A DNA stretch of 64,000 bases, from assembly GCF_002775205.1 (NCBI RefSeq), contig NC_036443.1:32128717-32192716 (forward strand), written 5' to 3'. The notes under the pieces are model-generated. The model had not been told where the DNA came from. It made no database searches and worked only from the letters and a program-made list of their open reading frames with translations. The translations under genes were made by a program, and so were the position numbers. The first letter of the stretch is position 1; each line of letters begins with the position of its first letter. The DNA is from Xiphophorus maculatus (Eukaryota > Chordata > Actinopteri > Cyprinodontiformes > Poeciliidae). Positions 56,389 through 64,000 of this stretch are shown here, in pieces.

Positions 56389-59300
56389 ACCGCCGCTTCC
56401 GGATCTTAGAACCCCTGAAACCTGCAGAGCACCAGGAACTTCCTGTGTTCGGTCCTGGACCGCACCTCCAGAACCAGGCCAGAACTTTCAGGACCGTTGA
56501 TGAAAACTAATCAGCTCCATGTTGATCAATCAGATCCACAAACGGGTCAAAAACCAGTCCTCCCAGTAAGACCAGCACACTGACCTGGAGAGGTCGCGAC
56601 CCCCCCGGAGGTTGTGACCTGGGTTCGGATTCCGCCTGCTGCAGCAGAAATCCGTTTTTGTCACAAACTGGAATATTTGAGGAATTTCTCAGGGAAGTTG
56701 AAAGAAACACAATAAAAACTTTATTTTTGTAATTTCGTGAGAACAGTTGGAGTGAAACTGGAAAGTCGAGTTTCACCTGAAGGGAACCAGGAAGTAAAAA
56801 CTTTCTGATGGTTTTCCATTCATGGATTCACAAGCAGCTTTTCTACATCCTCTTAATTAGATTTGGTGTATTTTTAAAATAATTAGAATATAAAAATATA
56901 GAGAAATATATTAATGTCGAAACATTAATAAGAAATGTGTTCATTCTAACAAGATGTTTATCTCTGATGATTTATTGGAGCGTTAGTCTGATCCTGACCT
57001 TTGACCCGCTCTGCTGCAGCTTTAACAAACTGCCTCACCTGTAGCTCATTAGCATTAGCTCTGCTAACGAGTTAACGCTTTAGCCAGGTATTGGAGGCCT
57101 TTCAGCTTTAGCTAGACCTCCATGTTCTTCAGGCTGATTTTTGTCCCTGATTCCAAACTGAAGGGAAATTAAAAGACAAACTCCAGAGTTTAGTGTTTGA
57201 TTGATAAAACTTTACCAAAACAAGTATTTACAAACTCACAAGCTGTGATACAAACCAACAACCGAGTGCAACCGCACAAACTGTCCCAACAGTTTGAGAA
57301 AAACAGGAAGTGGACATGAAACCCGGAGCTGGAACCGTTTCCGGTTCGTCAACACAAGAAAACATCCAGCAGGGGGCGCTCCAGGCTGTCAGCTCAGATC
57401 AGATCAGATTCAGAAAATCTACACATTTCCACCAAACACAGAAACTCTGCGTCATTCAGGTGAATTCATAACGTCATGGGATTTTATTTTTATACAGAAA
57501 TAAAAACAACCCTGTAAACAACTGATACATCTCAGTTTCTTCAAATATAAAAACAATGGTTCCATTTTTTCTCCCGTCAGATGCTCATGATTTTTTTCCA
57601 ACAACAAAAAGCTTTCAGAAAAAATATAAAATGTTTTCACTTTCAGCACAGATAAAATAAAACGTATCAATATTTACCTATAATTTACATTTTTATATAT
57701 TCTTCATTTATCTCTTGTATTTCTATTGCTCAGGAATAACATTTATTACATCAATTTGATAATAAATTATGATTCCAAAAACAAGACAAAAAGAAAACAT
57801 ATTTTAGTTTCACTTTTGGCTTTTCAGCATTTTTATTTGTGGACCAAAAGATATAAAAAGATTTATTTAATGGAAAATGTTTCATTACTTTGAATGACGC
57901 GACAGATATTAACGTTGAAAGGATTTTAAAAAGGAGCCAAACTCCACCCGGGTCTGATGAGGCTGCCCCCTGGTGGCCATGACCAGACACAGCAAGTAGA
58001 AATAAAGAAATAAAAGAAAAAATAAAACTTCATTCATTTTGTTCTTCTTGGTCAAAACAGATTTATAAATGACTTTTCTATTTCTCCAATCGTGTTTGGA
58101 GAAAATGACTAGTTTGACGATTGGTGATTTTTTTAACTGAATGTTCTTTAAATGAACATTACGGAAAAAACTTTTTGAGATTCATATGAATTAATTCTGT
58201 TTTCTTCTATGGCCATCATCATCATCATCATCATCATCACTGTCAGACCTTTGGGTCTCGGAGAGAAAACTGGTTCTGAATCACCTCCAGGTAAGAATCA
58301 GCACAGCTGAAAAACTGAAGCTTCTGTTTGAAGATGAACAAAAGTTTCAGATTCAGGAAAAACCATAAAATACTCGTTATCCCACCAGAATCCCAAACAA
58401 CGTCATCAACATGAGGAAGAGTCCGGACCGCTCCTCTTCCTCCTCACTCAAAAACAAAAACACGTTCCTCCAGAGAAATCGTCGCAGTTCTGCCGGGTTT
58501 TTGTCTCCAAATGGACCCGAGTGATCCGGGTGAGTCCAGGTCCGATTCCAACCAACCAGGAAAACAGTGTTTAAATCCGACAAAAAAGTTTGAAAGGAAT
58601 TTAACAAGAGTTATAAGCTTTGGGACCAAATGAAACAAGCCTTTTGAACCTTTAAGCTCAGACTGATTGGATGGAGACATTTTAGGTGGTCCAATCAGAA
58701 CGCAGCCTTTTCTAGAAATGAAAGAACCTTTAAATCAGATTTAATCTAGTTCTGTCTTATGAAAACTCAGACTTCTGGGTTATTTTATGGTTTTGAAAAC
58801 TAAAAATCTGATCTGATTTAGGTCATGTGATCTCCAATTCTGTGGGTTTGATTTCTGTTTTACTCAATTTCATCTGATCTTAGTTTAATGGACAGGAGAA
58901 ACCTGCGTGAAATGTGAGGGTGTACTTTCTTTTTACTGAGACTGAACAATATTTCTGCTTTCTTTGTAGAAGGAAAACCCGGCGGTGACGGCAAGTGGAT
59001 GTGGGCGGGACCGAGACGATCTCCTGGCTCCGCCCACATGACGACTATCCATCAGCAGAAACATTAGAGCTCATTTCTAGACTTTTAGAGAGAATATTGG
59101 ACAGCACCATCTTCTGGTGGTTTGGGTTATGACATGAAGGTTCTGGTGAATCCTTCTGGACCTGCTCAGGTTTTCAGGAACATATCAGGTCTTAATGGAG
59201 ACAAAAATGAAACGATGACCCTTGACCCCGCCTACAGACAGGCCACGCCCCCTCCAACGACAAACATCACAGATTAGTTGAAGAATTAAAAAATGCTCCA

Positions 59301-59737
59301 ATCAATGAGCACATTCCCACCAAGAAGCCGGACCGGACCGGACCGGACTGAGCTACGCCAGGCCGGGATCAGAACCGCCACCCTATGGCTTCAGACGAGA
59401 GGAAAAGGCACCGTACAGTCCGCAGGTGGCCCCGCCCCCACACAGACCGACCAATCAGCAACTACCAAGCAGGACCCAATCAGTGTAAGGCGCTTCTTTC
59501 AGATAGCAGAGAGTTTTAAGGCAGAGAGAACAGCAGGGGGCGCTCCAGCTCCTTCCTGCTCAGCCTCCAGGAATTAGTCTGTGGCGCTGGCGGCCGGGGA
59601 AGGAGCTCTGAGGAAGAGAGGAGGAGCAGAGGTTAGGAGGACAGGAAGAGGAGGAGACGCAGCAGCAGGAGGAGCTCACTCATTGGTTAGTTGGAGCAGA
59701 GAGGAAAGTAGCACCAGGTGGCGCCAGAGACACAGAA
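56389..59737 (-). other. Intergenic and SLC35A2 3' untranslated region
   Basis: No coding exon is supported. Several minus-strand AATAAA signals exist (for example plus TTTATT near 57739 and 57484), so the SLC35A2 3' end is not fixed. An ATC microsatellite lies at 58211-58240. Confidence 0.4.
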
Positions 59738-60343
59738 TCACTTCACCAGGACTGACTTTGGCAGAAACACCTCCATCTCGCCGCCTCCGGCCCCCCTCGG
59801 CGGCTCAGTGGACGCAGAGGAAGAGGAGGGGTCGGGACACGGGAGGCCGCCGGGCGCCTTGGGGAGGCTGTACATGTAGACGGCGCCGATGACAAGCCCC
59901 GCCCCCGCGGTGAACAGCAGGTCCACGTGGAAGCCAAACAGGTAGACGGACATCACCGTGGAAACGATGATGGAGAAGGAAGTGGCGAAGCCCTTCAGGA
60001 TGTTGTCAGCGTACTTCACCACCACGGCCACCAGCAGCCCGCCGAACGCCTGGTTGAAGATGACGCACCACACCATGCCGGTGTAGCCGAACAGGAAGCC
60101 GCGCTCGGCCACGGCGCCGCCGTCGTTCCACCACATTCCCAGAAGTCCGAGCGCCGTGCCGAAGACGCCCAGCTGCACGTTCCTCATCCACACCGACGCA
60201 GAGCTGCCCTTCAGGATCCGCTCAAAGTAAACGCCGGCAAAGCCAGACGACAGGCAGCTGATCACCACGGCAACCAGACCCACCATGTAGTTCTGGTTGG
60301 AGGCGTCAGCCACCGCCGCCTCCTTCTTTCCCTCCTGCTGCAC
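59738..60343 (-). CDS. SLC35A2: UDP-galactose translocator, last coding exon (partial)
   Basis: The acceptor at 60345-60344 leads into 201 residues and a stop at 59738-59740. The sequence matches the C-terminal half of SLC35A2, with hallmarks [33 protein letters not shown] and [15 protein letters not shown]. It spans about the last four to five membrane segments of this ten-segment Golgi nucleotide-sugar transporter, which exchanges UDP-galactose for UMP. The C-terminus ends SVLVK, as in the human Golgi-type isoform UGT1; the alternative human UGT2 end carries an ER-retention motif, which was not seen nearby. Upstream exons are not in the remaining 3.6 kb and must lie beyond the window. The tail before SVLVK is serine/glycine/proline-rich and diverged, as in other vertebrates. 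Confidence 0.95.
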   Translation of the reverse strand: MQQEGKKEAAVADASNQNYMVGLVAVVISCLSSGFAGVYFERILKGSSASVWMRNVQLGVFGTALGLLGMWWNDGGAVAERGFLFGYTGMVWCVIFNQAFGGLLVAVVVKYADNILKGFATSFSIIVSTVMSVYLFGFHVDLLFTAGAGLVIGAVYMYSLPKAPGGLPCPDPSSSSASTEPPRGAGGGEMEVFLPKSVLVK

Positions 60344-60459
60344 CTGCAACGAGACCGCAGGTAGAGTCATCAATAGATCCATTGATAGATCTATAGATCA
60401 ATAGATTTTTTCTTTCATGGGGCCCAAAGGGCTAAACCCATGATAGGGGCGGGGCTAAA

Positions 60460-60809
60460 ATTTTAAATGATCTTTTAACTGCTGAGGATAAATTAATAGT
60501 TCTTTTAGTTTCTGACCCGTTTGGAGTCGCTGGTTGTTATTCAGCTTTCAGCATCTATACACCACAAATTTGGAACAAACTTCCAGAAAAGTGTAAAACA
60601 GCTGAAACACTGACTTCTTTTAAATCTCAACTAAAAACCCACCTGTTTAGGATTGTATTTGAAACGTAATCAATTACAAATTTATTGATGGACCTTGACT
60701 TAATGCCGTGTTTTGATTGTTGATTCTATGTTTCATTGTGTTTCTGTGTTTGTAATGATGTAAAGCACTTTGAAATGCCTTGCTGCTGAAATGTGCTATA
60801 CAAATAAAA

Positions 60810-60873
<64 letters not shown>
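60460..60873 (+). mobile_element. 5'-truncated LINE 3' end with (GATT)n tail
   Basis: The plus-strand frame ends IWNKLPEKCKTAETLTSFKS then QLKTHLF and a stop at 60667-60669. This is the C-terminal pattern (W-N-x-LP ... FK-x-x-LKTHLF) of many non-LTR reverse transcriptases. The 3' region has AATAAA (60803) and ends in 15 GATT units (60812-60873). It lies in an SLC35A2 intron, antisense to the gene. Confidence 0.85.
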
Positions 60874-60875
<2 letters not shown>

Positions 60876-61273
60876 GGTTCAGCACTAAACTAGTTCTGGT
60901 TCTTTCAAGCAGGAGTTTTTCTTTAAATCTAGGACAGCATCCCTCCTCTGAAGTATCTACCTCATATAAATTTACCTGTAACTACAAATGACAGCCAGTC
61001 TGCTGTACAGACGTTATAGGATTGTCTGCTGGAGATTCAGGCTAGACTAAGAGCAAATTTTCTGTAGCAAGTTAAGAAAAATACTGAGTTCTATTTCGCA
61101 TACCGCCAGTGGGCTTATCCCTCCCGCGCAGCACTGAAATGAAGCTTCATCCAGAAGGTGGGCCCACCTTGGTCTGGATAAATAACGGCCAGACCAAACA
61201 AACAAATCCCTTTTGTCTTCAGCGTAGCAATATCAACACTGTAAGAGCAAAGATGTTCCATCCATAGGGTTAG
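60874..61273. other. SLC35A2 intron sequence between two LINEs
   Basis: No feature was identified. The 3' part may still belong to the 5' side of the following L2 element but carries stops in its frame. Confidence 0.4.
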
Positions 61274-62953
61274 GGCCAGAGGACAAAGAAAACTGTTCCC
61301 CACCAGGAAGAGGAGGCACTCTGCCTGGACACAGCCGATGTGTTGAAGACTCTGAAAAGAGTCAACCCACGGAAGGCCCCAGGCCCCGCCAACATACCTG
61401 GGCGGGTGTTCAGGGAATGCGCAGGTCAGCTGGCTGGTGTCCTAACAGACATTTTTAACACCTCACTGGACCAAGCCACAGTGCCAGCCTGTCTCAAAAC
61501 TGTCTCCATCATTCCGGTGCCAAAGAAACCTCAAGTCACCTCTTTCAACGATTACCGGCCTGTGGCACTGACTCCCATCATGATGAAGTGCTTTGAAAGG
61601 CTGGTAAAAGAACACATCGTCTCCAGACTCCCCTCCACATTCGACCCGTTCCAGTTTGCCTACCGCCGAAACCACTCCACTGAGGACGCCATCTCCTCCG
61701 CCCTACACCTGAGCCTGGCTCACCTGGAGGAGAAGAACACTCATGTGCGGATGTTGTTCCTGGACTTCAGCTCAGCGTTCAACACAATCATCCCACAGCA
61801 TCTGGCAGGAAAACTGGGACACCTGAGCTTCAGCACCCCCCTGCGCAACTGGCTGCTAGACTTCCTCACCGACAGACCTCAGTCAGTCCGGATCGGACAA
61901 CACACCTCCGATGTCATCACCCTCAGCACAGGCTCCCCTCAGGGCTGCGTCCTGAGCCCTCTGCTGTTCACTCTGATGACACACGACTGCGCCCCCAGGT
62001 TCGCCACCAACCACATCGTGAAGTTCGCAAACGACACAACGGTGGTGGGTCTCATCAGAGACGACAACGACCTGGACTACAGAGAGGAGGTGGAGCAGCT
62101 GGTGGACTGGTGCAGAGACAACAGCCTGATCCTGAACGTTGACAAGACGAAGGAGATGATCGTCGACTTCAGGAAGAACCGGCCCAGCCACGCTCCACTG
62201 CTCATCAACAGCTCGGCTGTGGAGGTGGTCAGCAGCACCAAATTCCTGGGGGTGCACATCACTAACGACCTCACCTGGACTGTGAACACCACGTCTCTGG
62301 TCAAGAGGGCACAGAAACGCTTGTATTTCCTGCGGAGGATGAGAAGAGCACACCTGCCCCCGCCCATCCTCAAGACGTTCTACAGAAGCACCATAGAGAG
62401 CATTCTGACCAGCTGCCTCTCTGTGTGGTGTGGAGGCTGCAGCGCCTCCTACTGGAAGAACGTGAGGAGAGTGGTGCGGACAGCAGAGAGGATCATCGGG
62501 GCCCCCCTTCCCTCCATTCAGGACATTTCATCCCAGCGCTGCGTGTCCCGAGGCCGAAACATCATCAGTGACCCCTCACACCCCCACCATGGACTGTTCT
62601 CCCTGCTGCCCTCTGGAAAGAGGTTCTGCAGCATCCGGTGCAGGTCCACCAGGTTCCGAAACAGCTTTTTCCCACTTGCCATCAGACTGCTGAACTCTTA
62701 ACTGGACTGCACTCAAAAACTGGTCTCCACTTCATACCTTGCACATGTACAGAGCTAAATAACTTCTATTTTACTGTCAGTCCTGCACTTTATATTTTAT
62801 ATTAATATTTTATACTGTATTTTATTTTATTCTGGAGTAACCTCACAACATTGGAAGCTCAAAACATTGTCCTGAGCCATATGCAACGAAATTTCGTTCT
62901 GTATTCACCCTGTGCATGCAAAATGACAATAAAGTCAGTCTAAGTCTAAGTCT
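61274..62953 (+). mobile_element. L2-type LINE, 5'-truncated, reverse transcriptase frame open
   Basis: The open frame continues in phase from about 61274 (through [20 protein letters not shown]) to the stop at 62699-62701. It covers the reverse-transcriptase domain and C-terminal region; the endonuclease is missing. Motifs in order: [37 protein letters not shown] (first catalytic Asp present), [14 protein letters not shown], and [10 protein letters not shown]. The last should read FADD, so one catalytic aspartate is replaced by asparagine. The tail has AATAAAG and a GTCTAA repeat (62937-62953), typical of fish L2. The uninterrupted 450-codon frame points to a fairly recent insertion. It lies in the SLC35A2 intron, antisense to the gene. 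Confidence 0.92.
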
Positions 62954-63719
62954 CCTCTGCCCCGTGCGCGCGCTCTCTTGTTATGTGGCGTGCACGTCTG
63001 CACTGCGTCATTCCCCGCGTCTGTTCGTGCATTACAGAGATCACTCAGTGGGCCCAGCGTCGTTCTCTCTGGTTGTGTGAGGCCGTCTCTCAGGCTTAAC
63101 TTCCTCCGGACTGGATCCTCCAGAGAATCTGACCCTCTACCAGAGGGATTTCCTGTCGGTGGAGGACATTTGAATGGCAGCTTCCTGGTCATCTCTGTGC
63201 TCATTTATTCAGTTTTACCTGTGTGACGTTTCCACCTTCTCCATGACCCGTTCTGTTCTCCAAGTTATGACAGAATAATTACTCCTGTTACGTGTTAATA
63301 TTGTCTCACCCTTGCATGTAAAGCAGGGAGACACGATGAAGCTTTTCAGTCATGATTTGTTATTCTGTTATTTTTCCTGGGGAGTTCTGTGCTTATTAAG
63401 CATTGCAGAACAACATGGTTGTGCTGAGTAATAAATTACCTGCTCTGTTCATCGTTACGCTGTTACAGTTTGTAACTTTGGTTGTTCCTGTTCGCAGCAG
63501 CAGGTCTGTTTATCTCGACCTTTCTGACCAGAGGCTCTTCTCCTCTCTGGTCTTCTTTGTTATGCAGCAGATGCTTGATGGTGGTGGTCTGGATGGACCC
63601 AGTGATGCGTAGACTACACCCTGCTTCGCCGTTAACCCACTAGCAATAGCCTTAAAGGGCGAAGCCTATTCTCATAGAATCTGGGGTTACAATACGTGAC
63701 CAACGATCTTAGAGTTTAG
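62954..63719. other. Unassigned, possibly transposon-derived
   Basis: No exon was recognised. The segment at 63640-63700 (TTAAAGGGCGAAGCCTATTC and onward) looks like a dispersed fish repeat I could not classify. Confidence 0.35.
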
Positions 63720-64000
63720 TCAGAGACGTCCTCTCCTGGACGTGACAGTGTGGTCGGTCCCCCGTCCTCCTGCTGTCGTCCATTTGTGAAAACTCTGGGT
63801 GTGATTGTTGATCCTGTGTTAGAGTTGATTAGCATGTTAGCGCTGCTATCAAAGCCAGTTTCTTCTAGCTGAGGATCCTTGCTAAGATCAAATCTGATCT
63901 TCCTCTGCCTGATTTTGATCCAATCATTCATCACGTTTAGATTATTTAACTCTTTGTACTCAGGGTTGGAGCAGAGCAAACAAAATGCTGCAGCTGGTCT
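63720..64000 (+). mobile_element. Decayed LINE reverse-transcriptase relic at window edge
   Basis: Split over frames, the plus strand gives KTLGVIVDPVLELIS, then IKASFF and LRILAKIKSDLP, then SKQNAAAG. This follows the order of the non-LTR reverse-transcriptase C-terminal region (LGVI-D ... FF-LR-IAKIR ... QNAAAR-LT). Stops and frameshifts are present, and the element continues past the window. Confidence 0.6.

Noticed and set aside
59581..60364. Plus-strand frames of 103 and 145 codons
   Set aside because: They are antisense shadows of the GC-rich SLC35A2 exon.
62954..63719. Retroviral LTR next to the L2 copy
   Set aside because: A TG...CA-bounded repeat pair, primer-binding site or polypurine tract could not be found, so there is no support beyond repeat-like appearance.

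Overview
This 64 kb window is vertebrate nuclear DNA, almost certainly from a teleost fish. It has small split exons with GT-AG (and one GC-AG) introns, abundant (CA)n and other microsatellites, a tRNA-derived SINE, L2-like LINE relics, and many hAT, Tc1 and TTAA-type DNA transposon remnants of kinds common in ray-finned fish. I cannot name the species from the sequence alone. There are no operons, CRISPR arrays or bacterial genes. Most long open frames are by-products of tandem repeats.

Layout: 1-18.8 kb is gene-poor and packed with DNA transposons. These include a 1.7 kb palindromic element, a hAT element with a near-perfect 8-bp target duplication, and a second hAT with a Tc1 MITE nested inside. 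BCAP31 (+ strand, coding 19620-22918) is complete, with seven coding exons and a likely 5' untranslated exon. A SINE, LINE relics and a TTAA MITE fill 23.7-27.7 kb. SLC6A8, the creatine transporter (- strand, coding 31044-52333), is complete with 13 coding exons. Its introns are inflated by four minisatellites, microsatellites and transposons. A GC-rich stretch at 53.1-53.35 kb with two perfect cAMP-response elements is its likely promoter. The last coding exon of SLC35A2, the UDP-galactose transporter (- strand, 59738-60343), follows. Its upstream exons lie beyond the window, and the visible part of the preceding intron holds two antisense LINEs, one with a long open reverse-transcriptase frame.

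The three host genes are unrelated in biochemistry. BCAP31 is an ER membrane chaperone and sorting receptor, SLC6A8 is a plasma-membrane Na+/Cl- coupled creatine transporter, and SLC35A2 is a Golgi nucleotide-sugar carrier. BCAP31 and SLC6A8 converge tail to tail, as they do on human Xq28. SLC35A2 is on Xp11.23 in human.

I saw no unmistakably new system. The most unusual features are the palindromic element, whose two arms each carry the same ATG mini-exon and splice donor pointing inward; the repeated placement of tandem repeats immediately after 5' splice sites (four introns in two genes); complementary (CA)n and (TG)n tracts in one BCAP31 intron; and loss of the mammalian caspase motifs in BCAP31.
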